In this document: positions 47,436 through 56,209 of the stretch, in pieces | How positions within the stretch are numbered: the stretch's first letter is position 1 | How the letters are laid out: the number at the start of each line of letters is the position of its first letter | DNA from: Leptolyngbya sp. Cla-17 | Lineage (GTDB): Bacteria; Cyanobacteriota; Cyanobacteriia; Leptolyngbyales; Leptolyngbyaceae | Assembly (NCBI RefSeq): GCF_016807185.1 | Contig: NZ_JAEVYN010000003.1 | Location: 310,001-374,000, forward strand | Reading direction: 5' to 3' | Length of the DNA: 64,000 nucleotides | Translations under genes and position numbers: made by a program | Notes under the pieces: generated by a model | Told to the model about the DNA's origin: nothing | Seen by the model: only the letters and a program-made list of their open reading frames with translations | The model's database searches: none

Positions 47436-49625
47436 ATGAACGAACGTTGTCAACGCCCTGCCTGTACTGGAACCCTTGAAGATGGTTATTGCGATGTCTG
47501 TGGATTGGCGGCGGTTAGGTCGCTCATTAGCCAGAAACAGACGACAACGCCCACAGGTCGAAGTGCACCCGTCACCACTGGAACTGGGTCTTCCCCTTTA
47601 ACCAATCGATCTAGAGGCTCTCGCCGCACAGGTTCCACGTCTGCCCGCAGTAGCCGCAAGCAGCTAGGCGCAGGGCTAGTTTCAATTCCAGAATTGCCGT
47701 CTACAGAACCGGAAAAACTGATTCTGGTTGAGCCAAACGTGCCGGAGAATAAGCGGTTTTGCGGCAATTGCAACAATCCGCTTCGCCGTGAAAAAGGCTT
47801 TTGCAGTAAGTGTGGACAGAAGTATTCCTTCAGTGCAACCCTGAATCCAAAGGATTTAATTGCAGAGCAGTATGAGGTCAAGGGCGCGATCGCCTACGGT
47901 GGGTTGGGCTGGATTTACCTGGGGTTTGACAATACGCTGTCTCGCTACATTGTCTTGAAAGGGTTGCTCAACAGCGAAGATGCCGCCAGTGCCGCTGTTG
48001 CGATCGCTGAACGTAAATTTTTGGCATCGGTCAAACACGCCAATATCGTTGGCATCTATAACTTCGTGAATCATGGCACCGAAGGCTTCATTGTCATGGA
48101 GTACGTCGGTGGCAAGACACTGAAGCAGATTCGCAAAGAACGAGGTCCATTACCCGCAGCCGAGGCGATCGCTTACATCCACCGCATTTTGGGAGCCTTT
48201 GCTTATCTACACTCACAAGGATTGGCTTACTGCGACTTCAAGCCCGATAACGTCATGCTGGAAGACAACGATGTCAAGCTGATCGACATGGGCGGTGTGC
48301 GTCGGATTGATGATCCTGATGGCGACATTTACGGCACCGTGGGCTACAGTGCGCCTGAAGCAGGGGAAGGTCCTACGGCAGTCTCCGACCTCTACACTAT
48401 CGGGCGAACTCTGGCAGTCCTGTTGTGTGACATCAAAGGCTTTGGTAGCACCCACCAATACAGCCTGCCCAGTCCTCAAGAAGAACCGCTGTTTGCTCAG
48501 CAGGAATCTCTCTATCGATTTTTGTTAAAAGCCACAACCGAAAAACCAGATGACCGCTTTCAATCTGCCGACGAGATGGCAGATCAACTGCTGGGCGTAT
48601 TGCGAGAGGTCGTTGCCCTAGAAACCAGTACACCCCGTCCGACTACCAGCAGCCTATTTGGCGGAGATTTGCTCGCCCTCACTGCCGCCAATGATTTTGC
48701 TCCCATCAAGCCGGAATTCCGTCATCTGCCAATCCCGCTTCTAGATGCCACCGATCCAGCGTTTAATGCGGTTATGAACGCCAGCGCGATCGCTGACCCA
48801 GAGCGACGCGTTGAGAACTTGATCCAGGTAGCCGATCAGTATCCCAAATCGAAGGAAGCTCTGCTGCGTCTGGCAAATAGCCTGATTGACCTGGGTGACA
48901 ATGATAAGCGGGTGGAGAAATTTCGGGTGGAGCAAGTTCTGGCTCAGGTTGAGGAGAACGACCCCTGGGACTGGCGGATACTTTGGTATCGGGGGCGATC
49001 TCGGATGGCAGAAGGCAAAGCCCAGGAGGCAAAGAAAGCGTTTGATCAAGTCTACTTTGACCTACCTGGAGAACTGACACCCAAACTAGCGATCGCCATT
49101 GCTGCCGAGCAAGCTCGTGATTTTTCCTTCGCCATTCAAATGTATAACCTGGTACTTCGCACCGATCCTAGCTACGTTTCCGCTGCTTTTGGACTGGCAC
49201 GCTGCCTGGTTCACAAAAACGATCGCAAAGGCGCAGTCGCCGCTCTAGAACAAGTGCCCCAATCCTCTAGCCTGTTCACGCGATCGCGGGTTGAAGTTGC
49301 TCGCATTCTCACTAGTCGGGACAGATCCGAACCAGGCATGAACGAACTGAAGAATGCTGCCACGATTGTGGAAGCAATCACTCTAGAAGGGATGGAACGC
49401 CATCAATTGAATAAACAAGTCTTAGAAACCGCATTGCATCTTCTCACCACCAAAGCACTCCCACCAACATCCACAGTCACTATTCTGGGACAGCCCCTAG
49501 AAGAAGTGAAGTTACGCTTGGGATTAGAAAAAGTTCTGCGATCGATGGCGCACTTGACTCTAGGTGACGAAAAAATTCAATTGGTCGATGAGGCAAATCG
49601 TATCCGCCCCAAAACATTGTTTTAG
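47436..49625 (+). CDS. pknG: PknG-type serine/threonine kinase (zinc ribbons, kinase, TPR)
   Basis: A 729-residue homologue of PknG. The N-terminal zinc ribbons (CQRPACTGTLEDGYCDVCG; then CGNCNNPLRREKGFCSKCG near residues 107-125) take the place of PknG's rubredoxin module. The kinase domain has the Gly-loop GAIAYGGLGWIYLG near 148, VLKGL (Lys near 173), catalytic loop YCDFKPDNVML near 265 and the DxG element LIDMGGVRRI near 282; IYGTVGYSAPEA follows. The C-terminal half is the PknG TPR part with FGGDLLALTAAND, LWYRGRSRMAEGKAQEAKKA and the final VDEANRIRPKTLF. Mycobacterial PknG phosphorylates the FHA protein GarA to control glutamate metabolism. The operon here also encodes an FHA protein and a GlnX-like sensor. 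Confidence 0.9.
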   Translation: MNERCQRPACTGTLEDGYCDVCGLAAVRSLISQKQTTTPTGRSAPVTTGTGSSPLTNRSRGSRRTGSTSARSSRKQLGAGLVSIPELPSTEPEKLILVEPNVPENKRFCGNCNNPLRREKGFCSKCGQKYSFSATLNPKDLIAEQYEVKGAIAYGGLGWIYLGFDNTLSRYIVLKGLLNSEDAASAAVAIAERKFLASVKHANIVGIYNFVNHGTEGFIVMEYVGGKTLKQIRKERGPLPAAEAIAYIHRILGAFAYLHSQGLAYCDFKPDNVMLEDNDVKLIDMGGVRRIDDPDGDIYGTVGYSAPEAGEGPTAVSDLYTIGRTLAVLLCDIKGFGSTHQYSLPSPQEEPLFAQQESLYRFLLKATTEKPDDRFQSADEMADQLLGVLREVVALETSTPRPTTSSLFGGDLLALTAANDFAPIKPEFRHLPIPLLDATDPAFNAVMNASAIADPERRVENLIQVADQYPKSKEALLRLANSLIDLGDNDKRVEKFRVEQVLAQVEENDPWDWRILWYRGRSRMAEGKAQEAKKAFDQVYFDLPGELTPKLAIAIAAEQARDFSFAIQMYNLVLRTDPSYVSAAFGLARCLVHKNDRKGAVAALEQVPQSSSLFTRSRVEVARILTSRDRSEPGMNELKNAATIVEAITLEGMERHQLNKQVLETALHLLTTKALPPTSTVTILGQPLEEVKLRLGLEKVLRSMAHLTLGDEKIQLVDEANRIRPKTLF

Positions 49626-49661
49626 AGACCAATCATCACTAACCCATGACGAATCACGACT

Positions 49662-50624
49662 ATGCAATGTCCTAACTGTAATGGTTCTATCCTGTCAGAT
49701 GATCGCTTCTGTGAGAATTGTGGTGTACCCTTGATCGCCGAGTCATCGCCCCCGACAGCCTGTGCAAAATGCGGCTCCAGTGACATCGATGCTGAGGATT
49801 ATTGCGCTCAGTGTGGATTTCGCAACGCTCCAGTCTCTAGTGCCATCCCCAACGATCGCATCGAACTGGCAGTATCGCCACGATTGGCAGGAGTTAGCGA
49901 TCCGGGACTCAAGCACGATCGCAACGAAGACTACATTACTCTGCAAACCCTGAATGACGACCATCATATCCTGGTTGTGTGTGATGGGGTGTCAAGTTCC
50001 CAGACTCCAGAATTAGCAGCAAAAGCAGCAGTAGAGGCGACTTGTCAACATCTAGTAACGGCTTTGCCAGCGGGTGGAGAGTCGGAACTGGCGATGAATG
50101 GCGCGATCGCCGCTGCATTGAAAGCAGTTTGCGCCATTCCTTATCATCAACAAGACGATGGCGACCCGCCCTCCACTACAATCGTTGCAGCAATCGTTCA
50201 GACAAACAAAATCACAATTGGCTGGCTCGGTGACAGCCGCGCTTATTGGGTTGCTGCCGACACTATCCAACAATTAACTCAAGATGATTCCTGGATGAAT
50301 GATATGGTTGCGTCTGGCAAACTCTCTGAAGCCGAGGCAAGGCAATCTCCCCACGCCCACGCCATCAATCGCTGGCTAGGAGCAGATGCCAGAGAAAATG
50401 CAACTCCTTCGATCGCCACGTTTACGATTCCTGGGTCTGGCTACCTATTGCTATGCAGCGATGGGTTGTGGAACTACACCCCTACTGCCAGCCAGCTTGC
50501 AGAATTGGTGCATCGCTATGTGGCTCCTGATGCCATTGTGCTTTCCCGTCGATTAGTCGAGTATGCGAGATCGCAAGGCGGACGCGATAACATCACTGTT
50601 GCAGTTTTGTCATTTCTAATTTGA
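49662..50624 (+). CDS. zinc-ribbon PP2C-type protein phosphatase
   Basis: A 320-residue phosphatase. The N-terminus has two zinc ribbons (CPNCNGSILSDDRFCENCG, CAKCGSSDIDAEDYCAQCG). The PP2C domain begins at ISDPGLK-like GVSDPGLKHDRNEDY with the metal-binding Asp in RNEDY, LVVCDGVSSSQTP, GWLGDSRAYWV, DDSWMND, LLLCSDGLWNY and the final GGRDNITVAVL. It should dephosphorylate Ser/Thr residues, probably targets of the adjacent PknG-type kinase. Zinc ribbons are shared with the kinase and FHA proteins. It starts 36 bases after the kinase and ends 43 before the vWA gene. Confidence 0.93.
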   Translation: MQCPNCNGSILSDDRFCENCGVPLIAESSPPTACAKCGSSDIDAEDYCAQCGFRNAPVSSAIPNDRIELAVSPRLAGVSDPGLKHDRNEDYITLQTLNDDHHILVVCDGVSSSQTPELAAKAAVEATCQHLVTALPAGGESELAMNGAIAAALKAVCAIPYHQQDDGDPPSTTIVAAIVQTNKITIGWLGDSRAYWVAADTIQQLTQDDSWMNDMVASGKLSEAEARQSPHAHAINRWLGADARENATPSIATFTIPGSGYLLLCSDGLWNYTPTASQLAELVHRYVAPDAIVLSRRLVEYARSQGGRDNITVAVLSFLI

Positions 50625-50667
50625 TATTCCCAATCCCTAAACCCTTTCTCCCTACTACCTATCAACC

Positions 50668-51954
50668 ATGACAACTACTCAATTTAAAGCTGAAGTCTTC
50701 CAAAACCAATTCCTGCCGCAAGGCTCCCGTGAAGTTCATGCCATTATGACGATTGCCGCAGAAGGCGTTGCTGAAGTCTCCGCTGCTTCCGGTCGCGATC
50801 GCCTATTTGGCATTATTTGCGATATTTCCGGTTCAATGCAGGGCGAAAAGATTGGGGCAGCCAAGCAGGCAATAATCAAATTGATCCAGTTAATCCCGGA
50901 GGATACCCATTTCTTCGTTGTCACTGGAGACAACACTGCCAAAGTACTGGTTCCGGTTGTACTGGCGACACCGCAAAATAAGGAACGGGCAATCAGTCTC
51001 ATCCGCACGATTGATGCCAACGGAACGACGGTCATTTCAAATTGGTTAATTCAAGCATTGGCACAATTCAAGAAGATGCCTAATGCAATTCGGCAAGCAC
51101 TTCTATTAACAGATGGTCAAAATGATAGGAATGACGATCGCCCCTTGCTAGCTGCTTTAGAGCGGTGTGAAGGCATATTTCAATGTGACTGTCGAGGCGT
51201 GGGTACTGATTGGAAAGTGGGACAGCTTCAGCAAATCTCCAGTAAGTTGCTAGGCACAACCGACATTATTTCCGATGCTACCGGAATTGAGGCAGATTTC
51301 CAGGAAATTTTGGGGAAAGCCCTGAGCAAGAACATCAGCGATGTAAATCTTCGGTTGTGGACTCCTCAGGGTGCCCGCACGTTGTTTTGCAAGCAAGTCA
51401 GCCCCGATATTGTTGATCTGACTGCCCGCGCCAAATCCATTAAGCCGCAGGTCGTCGATTATCCTACCGGTTCTTGGAGTAAGGACGAATCCCGCGATTA
51501 CCACTTCTGTATCGAAGTGCAACCGGGCAACATGGGGGATGAAATGCTGGCTGGGCGTGCAAGTTTGATGTGTACTCTAAATGGAGTGGAAACCAAGATT
51601 ACCGAAGCCAAAATTCTGGCAGTCTGGACTGATGATGAAGCAAAATCCGCCAAAATCGATCGCCGCGTTGCTCACTACACTGGACAGGCAGATCTCGCCC
51701 AGTCGATTCAAGAAGGACTGGAAGCCCAAGCGCAGGGCAACCTTGAAGTAGCAACTGCCAAACTTGGTAAAGCGGTGCAGCTTGCTCATCAATCTGGTAA
51801 CGAGGCAACCGCTAAACTCCTTCGCAAAGTCGTTGAGGTGGAAGATGCCGTTACCGGAACGGTGCGCCTGAAACGAGAAGTTGCGAAGGAAGATGCAATG
51901 ACGCTGGAAACGCGATCGACCAAAACAACCAGAATTCCTAAATCTGCTCAATAG
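50668..51954 (+). CDS. von Willebrand factor A domain protein (TerY-like)
   Basis: A 428-residue soluble protein. The vWA domain (about 40-215) has a complete MIDAS: DISGSM (residues 52-57), the Thr in NGTTVISNW and ALLLTDGQND. The C-terminal part has beta-rich and helical segments (LRLWTPQGARTLFCKQVSPD; AQSIQEGLEAQAQGNLEVAT), resembling vWA proteins with a shared downstream domain. With the kinase and PP2C this gives the kinase-phosphatase-vWA triad also seen in TerY-linked clusters. It probably binds a metal-dependent partner and assembles the signalling complex. The final TTRIPKSAQ tail contains Thr/Ser that could be phosphorylated. Confidence 0.9.
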   Translation: MTTTQFKAEVFQNQFLPQGSREVHAIMTIAAEGVAEVSAASGRDRLFGIICDISGSMQGEKIGAAKQAIIKLIQLIPEDTHFFVVTGDNTAKVLVPVVLATPQNKERAISLIRTIDANGTTVISNWLIQALAQFKKMPNAIRQALLLTDGQNDRNDDRPLLAALERCEGIFQCDCRGVGTDWKVGQLQQISSKLLGTTDIISDATGIEADFQEILGKALSKNISDVNLRLWTPQGARTLFCKQVSPDIVDLTARAKSIKPQVVDYPTGSWSKDESRDYHFCIEVQPGNMGDEMLAGRASLMCTLNGVETKITEAKILAVWTDDEAKSAKIDRRVAHYTGQADLAQSIQEGLEAQAQGNLEVATAKLGKAVQLAHQSGNEATAKLLRKVVEVEDAVTGTVRLKREVAKEDAMTLETRSTKTTRIPKSAQ

Positions 51955-52043
51955 TGTGAATAGTCGTTAGTCAATGACTGACATTATGTCACAGAACAAA
52001 TCATCACCAATAAGTGCAACTTTAAGCATTATTTGCATACACT

Positions 52044-52772
52044 ATGTCCATCTACCTCTGTCCCAAAGGACACAACTCGACTGAGCCTGACTATTGTTCT
52101 GAATGTGGTGCTCGAATTCAGGGCAGTTCTGACCCATCATTCAGCCCTACGCAACCACCATCATCTCAGTCAAAATCCGGGTTGACCTGTCCCGATTGTG
52201 CAACTCTTCACGAACCGAATAGCGGTGATTTTTGCGAAATCTGCGGTTATAACTTCGTCAGTGGGGCACATGGTGAAGTGCCGATCGCGATCAGCCATCC
52301 TCCCGTTTCAGACCCAATCAAGCTAGAGGAAGGGGAATCACATCAAAAGCAGGACACCATAGATCCTGTTTCCTTACCCATTTCATCCCTGCCTAGTTCG
52401 CCCGACCCTTTGAACTGGGAGCTTACCATTGAGATCGCTGCCGTTGACCTAGATCCAGCAAGCCCACCTCCTCCAGATAACTTTACTCCCATCAGTTTAC
52501 GTTTAGTGCAAGGCAACAACTTGATTGGACGCACCAGTCAAGCACGCGCAATTCATCCCGAAATTCCTCTCGACTTCGATGATGCCGTTTCCCATCGTCA
52601 CGCTCTGCTAAGCCTCAATCTCGATGGAACTTTAGTGCTACGGGACATTGGCTCTTCAAATGGCACGAAACTCAATAATGTTGAATTAAAACCAATGGTT
52701 GATGTGCTGTTAAAAAGTGAAGATGAAATCACACTGGGACATTGGATAAAAATCAAGGTGGCTAATAGTTAG
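52044..52772 (+). CDS. zinc-ribbon FHA domain protein (GarA/OdhI-like candidate)
   Basis: A 242-residue protein with two N-terminal zinc ribbons (CPKGHNSTEPDYCSECG; CPDCATLHEPNSGDFCEICG) and a C-terminal FHA domain (about 150-240): NNLIGRTSQAR (GR), FDDAVSHRHALLSLNLDG (SxxH), LVLRDIGSSNGTKLNN (N-G). FHA domains bind phosphothreonine. In actinobacteria GarA/OdhI is such a protein, phosphorylated by PknG at an N-terminal Thr, and then inhibits 2-oxoglutarate dehydrogenase. Here the zinc ribbons and linker are different and no ETTS-type motif is visible, so it is an analogue in context rather than a proven orthologue. It is the fifth gene of the operon. Confidence 0.9.
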   Translation: MSIYLCPKGHNSTEPDYCSECGARIQGSSDPSFSPTQPPSSQSKSGLTCPDCATLHEPNSGDFCEICGYNFVSGAHGEVPIAISHPPVSDPIKLEEGESHQKQDTIDPVSLPISSLPSSPDPLNWELTIEIAAVDLDPASPPPPDNFTPISLRLVQGNNLIGRTSQARAIHPEIPLDFDDAVSHRHALLSLNLDGTLVLRDIGSSNGTKLNNVELKPMVDVLLKSEDEITLGHWIKIKVANS

Positions 52773-52876
52773 TCATTGCTTATTAAGCATCAATTTTTAC
52801 GGATCATCGTTGATATTGCATTCACTACAACTGACAAACGACAACTGATCGCTCATAAAAAGGAGAAACTTAAACA

Positions 52877-54385
52877 ATGAGTTCAACATCTGTAGGTCTT
52901 CTGACAAAAGTAAAGGAATCTCCCACTCCAAAGCTGCTGAGATGGAGTTTATTTGCAACTTGGGGGGCTAGCTTGGTGTTGATGACAACGGCGATCTCAG
53001 CGGTTCAATCGCAGCGGGATGCCATCAAGACTGTTGGTTTGGATTCAGCCCCCAGCATTCTCAATGCCCAGCGGATCAAAGATAGTTTGGCGGATATGGA
53101 TGCCAACGCTGCCAATGAGTTGCTGGCTAAACCAGGACAAAATCGGGATGCAGTAGCCGGATATGATCAGCGTCGAGAGAAATTGTCCAATTTGCTAGTT
53201 GCCGTTGCCGAAAACATTACCTACGACGACCAGGAACGGATTCCAATTCAAACGATTCAATCGAAGGTCGGTGACTATATTCAGTTCATTCAGCAAGCGC
53301 GAGATTTTCATGCTCAAGGCGATCAGGCAAACACGCTCAAAGCCTATCGAGCCGCAGCCGAATTGATGGACAAAACCTTGTTGCCTGCGGCAACGACCCT
53401 GGCTGAAGTCAATAATAACCAGCTAACGGTGAGCTACCGAAACCAACGATCAACCCACAGCAGTTATCTGTTTAGCGTGATGATCGCCGGACTGGTACTT
53501 TTGGGAGTGCTGGTTGGAGTGCAGTTATTCTTGAATCACAGAATGCGTCGGCGGTTGAATCCTGGATTGCTGGCTGCTTCTGCGATCTCCATCCTTTTTT
53601 TGGACTACACCTACCAGAGCCTGAATGCGGCTTCCCATCACTTAAAAGTTGCCAAAGAGAATGCCTTTGACTCCCTCTATGCCTTGCGTGTGGCGCGATC
53701 GCTTGCTTACAGTGCCAATGGAGATGAGAGTCGCTATTTACTCGACAGAGCAATCGCCAAAAATCATGAGCAGGCATTTTTTCAGAAAACGGATCAAATT
53801 GCCAAAGTCTCCACCCCTCAAACCTTTGATTCAGTTGCCAATGCTTACCGATCCACTCAAGATCGAGAGTTCAGAGCCGACGGGTTCCAGGGATTTTTTG
53901 CCGATGCTCTTCACAACATTACCTTCCCCGGTGAACGGGAGGCAGCGGTTGAAACACTCCGGTCATTTGGAGTCTATTTCAACATTGATAATCAAATTCG
54001 CCAACTTGAGCAGAGTGGCAAGCATCAAGAGGCGATCGTGCTGTGTATAGGAACCGATGTCGGTCAATCTAATGGGGCATTTGAACAGTATAAGGAAGCC
54101 CATCAGAAGGTGCTAGATATAAACATGATGGCGTTTCAGGAGTCGATCGTACAGGCACTTCGGGAAGTGGGTGTTGACATCGCATTTAAAGTTAAAGTCA
54201 ATCCCAATCCTCAGGACGCTCAGACTAAGGCGGCAAACGAAGCGATCCAAATCTTAGGGACGACGAACAACGTTGAAACTCGGGCCATCACCCGATTTGA
54301 AATCATTGCTGCCAGTGCGGTTATTGCGATTGCCCTGTTAACCCTTTTAGGATTAGCTCCTCGACTGAAAGAGTATTCTGCCTAA
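52877..54385 (+). CDS. GlnX-like four-TM membrane sensor
   Basis: A 502-residue membrane protein. It has membrane segments near residues 22-45 (LRWSLFATWGASLVLMTTAI), 196-218 (LFSVMIAGLVLLGVLVGVQL), 230-247 (LLAASAISILFLDYTYQSL) and 473-494 (EIIAASAVIAIALLTLLGLA), enclosing two large helical extracytoplasmic domains. This duplicated TM-helical domain-TM layout resembles GlnX, which in Mycobacterium works with the periplasmic binding protein GlnH to sense amino acids and control PknG. No GlnH gene follows; a MITE begins 125 bases downstream. A ribosome-binding site (AAAAGGAG) precedes the ATG 52877. It is the last gene of the operon. Confidence 0.75.
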   Translation: MSSTSVGLLTKVKESPTPKLLRWSLFATWGASLVLMTTAISAVQSQRDAIKTVGLDSAPSILNAQRIKDSLADMDANAANELLAKPGQNRDAVAGYDQRREKLSNLLVAVAENITYDDQERIPIQTIQSKVGDYIQFIQQARDFHAQGDQANTLKAYRAAAELMDKTLLPAATTLAEVNNNQLTVSYRNQRSTHSSYLFSVMIAGLVLLGVLVGVQLFLNHRMRRRLNPGLLAASAISILFLDYTYQSLNAASHHLKVAKENAFDSLYALRVARSLAYSANGDESRYLLDRAIAKNHEQAFFQKTDQIAKVSTPQTFDSVANAYRSTQDREFRADGFQGFFADALHNITFPGEREAAVETLRSFGVYFNIDNQIRQLEQSGKHQEAIVLCIGTDVGQSNGAFEQYKEAHQKVLDINMMAFQESIVQALREVGVDIAFKVKVNPNPQDAQTKAANEAIQILGTTNNVETRAITRFEIIAASAVIAIALLTLLGLAPRLKEYSA

Positions 54386-54509
54386 ACCAAATTCGGTAGT
54401 TCCAAAGCTTAGTACAAAACAAAAGCTTGCAAAAGGAGAGTAGAGAAAGGTTTTATGAGAACTACTACATTCTGACGATGAAATCCCATGAACCATGATT
54501 ACGCTAATG
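54386..54509. other. downstream stretch of the PknG-type operon
   Basis: 124 bases between the GlnX-like gene and the MITE. No terminator hairpin or gene was recognised. The MITE insertion may have removed a following gene. Confidence 0.25.
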
Positions 54510-54758
54510 GGACCAGCGGGCGCATCCATGCAGAAAGTTACGGTTTCGATGTGTCAGGAAACTTAGATCTGACCATGTAACCTGATTTTGATTTTTTGAT
54601 GAGTTTTTTTGCGCCTATCAAGGTCCAATTGCGGCTAAAAGTTCGTTACAAAGAAAACGGTTGTTTTTCTAGCAGTTGCCTTTACGGGCGGTGAAAGCTT
54701 TGTGGAATAACATCTCCAACCAGAACTGTAGGTTTCTATTCAAATGCCCCGCTGGTTC
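54510..54758. repeat. 249-bp MITE, copy 2
   Basis: Similar throughout to the element at 31,233-31,480, with scattered differences. It begins GGACCAGCGGGC then CAGAAAGTTACGG, and ends with the inverse in the form GCCCCGCTGGTTC. It has diverged more at the right end. It lies directly after the GlnX-like gene. Confidence 0.75.
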
Positions 54759-54980
54759 GATTTGAGCACTGTCCAAGTGCAAACCCTTAGTTGCTGATGC
54801 CACGTTCGCTGCCCTCTACGTGTTTTTCCAGCTCTTCATGCAAGGGCAGGCTTAATTGAAGATAGTCCCCTTTCAGTTATGTAACCGAGGACAAGAGCCG
54901 TTCATTTGGGTAGCTTAGGCTACATAAGCATCTTTTGCAGCCTCAAACACCTGAACTCGCCACTTATCTAGGATTAAGCT

Positions 54981-55768
54981 ATGAACCGCACTCTCTCCTC
55001 CCTATCCCTTTCTGCTCTCGCGATAGGTGTGGCTCTGGTTTCATCCGTTGCCGCTATCAATCCAGCAGAAGCCTTTACCATTTCACTCGACCCCTCCCAG
55101 GGCAGTACCGAGAACACTGGCTCTACGGCTTTGCTTGACTTCAACTTTGTCCAAGATGGCGCTAACGTCAAGCTCAACCTGGGCTTCCAAAACACAACCA
55201 ATGGGTCCACTGGGCTGGGTGCTACAGCCTCAACTCTGGTTGGCGTTGGATTTGATCTACCTGCTTTAATCAAAGGCTTTAGCTACAACGCCTCAGGCAG
55301 TGCGTTTACTAGCTTTATGGCGACTCCAGCTTGAATCAGTCAGTCCTAGGTGAGGCAGCTCTAAACCCCTTTGGCACCTTTGATGTCGGCATTCGTTCTG
55401 CCGGGCCAGGGACCTTTGCAGGCGGCAATCCTCAAACAGGCTTAACCGCTGGGAACTCTACTTTGGTCAGCTTCATATTCTCCGGTACTGGACTAACGGC
55501 TAGCTTGGTTGAGAATTCCTTCCTGAGCGGTATCAAGAACGACTCCTTAAATATCGTTGGTCGCTTCCAGCAAGTAAATGCAGGAGGTGGCAGCGATAAA
55601 GTTTTAGGTGGTCTGGTGAGTGGAATCTCTTCAGCTCCTGAAGTCACGCCTATTTCTGTTGGTGAGAACTCTGCGGCGGCTCCTGAACCCATGACCATCT
55701 TAGGTGCAATCGCAGCAGGGAGCGCTATTCTAGGTCGCAAGAAGCTTCAGCGTAAAGCGAATGCTTAA
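54981..55768 (+). pseudogene. PEP-CTERM exported protein gene with frameshift
   Basis: Frame 1 (54981-55334) starts MNRTLSSLSLSALAIGVALV with a signal peptide (cleavage near PAEAF) and is Ser/Thr/Gly-rich. It stops at TGA. Frame 2 (-1) continues just upstream as YGDSSLNQSVLGEAALNPFG and ends with a PEP-CTERM sorting signal: PEPMTILGAIAAGSAILGRK, then KLQRKANA. Joined, they give about 260 residues with a single-base change near 55,315. PEP-CTERM proteins are exported and anchored or secreted with exosortase systems, often linked to exopolysaccharide. It may be a real pseudogene or an assembly error. Confidence 0.75.
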
Positions 55769-55801
55769 GTGCTCTAGGATGAATCCGTCGCTGATATAGA
55801 C

Positions 55802-55901
55802 AGGACTTACGCACAGACTAGTGTAATAGCGTTTTCACAGGGGCAATAACTACTATATCTAGTGTCTTTATCCCTATTAGATGCCATTTTGCGTAAGTCC
55901 T
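55802..55901. repeat. 100-bp MITE with AGGACTTACGCA ends
   Basis: Perfect 12-base inverted ends AGGACTTACGCA (55802-55813) and TGCGTAAGTCCT (55890-55901) enclose a non-coding core. The same ends occur at 59,433-59,542. It lies between the PEP-CTERM gene and a hairpin that may be its terminator. Confidence 0.8.
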
Positions 55902-55929
55902 AATAGATAAGCTGAGGTGAGAAAGCCAT

Positions 55930-55966
55930 GAATGCTGCACTGTTGAGACTCGACAGTGCAGCATTC
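55930..55966. terminator. rho-independent-type hairpin
   Basis: Perfect 14-bp stem GAATGCTGCACTGT / ACAGTGCAGCATTC with a 9-base loop, followed by a T-rich run (TTCTTCTTATTT). It is a strong terminator candidate for the PEP-CTERM gene; the 100-bp MITE has separated the two. Confidence 0.7.
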
Positions 55967-55969
55967 TTC

Positions 55970-56209
55970 TTATTTAGAAAGCCTGTGGGCTAATGGAACC
56001 AAGAAATTGCCTCTCTGGAAAACATCAATTAAGTTTCTGGTTGGGCTTGTCAAGGCAATACGTTTCCAAAGATATTCAGCTAATCGCTCTACAAATGGTT
56101 TGAGCACCTTCTTGATCAAAAGGCTGAAGAGGTGGTGAAAGAAAAAGGGAATCATGCTGGGTCCTCGCATAGGGCTTATAACCTTTACCCTTGTCCGACC
56201 TGCGATCAA
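55970..56209 (-). CDS. small hydrophobic hypothetical protein or fragment
   Basis: A 79-residue reverse-strand frame. The most protein-like part begins near MIPFFFHHLFSLLIKKVLKP and continues FVERLAEYLWKRIALTSPTR. The upstream 56,206-56,380 frame has a related segment (TARLVEYLLKFIALKVWGSL), so the two may be duplicated members of a small family, or two pieces of one gene. The start codon could be TTG 56209 or ATG nearer 56,150. A further trace of this sequence family (TTGAGAAGATATTCAACC on the forward strand) recurs at 60,270. Function unknown. Confidence 0.35.
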   Translation of the reverse strand: MIAGRTRVKVISPMRGPSMIPFFFHHLFSLLIKKVLKPFVERLAEYLWKRIALTSPTRNLIDVFQRGNFLVPLAHRLSK

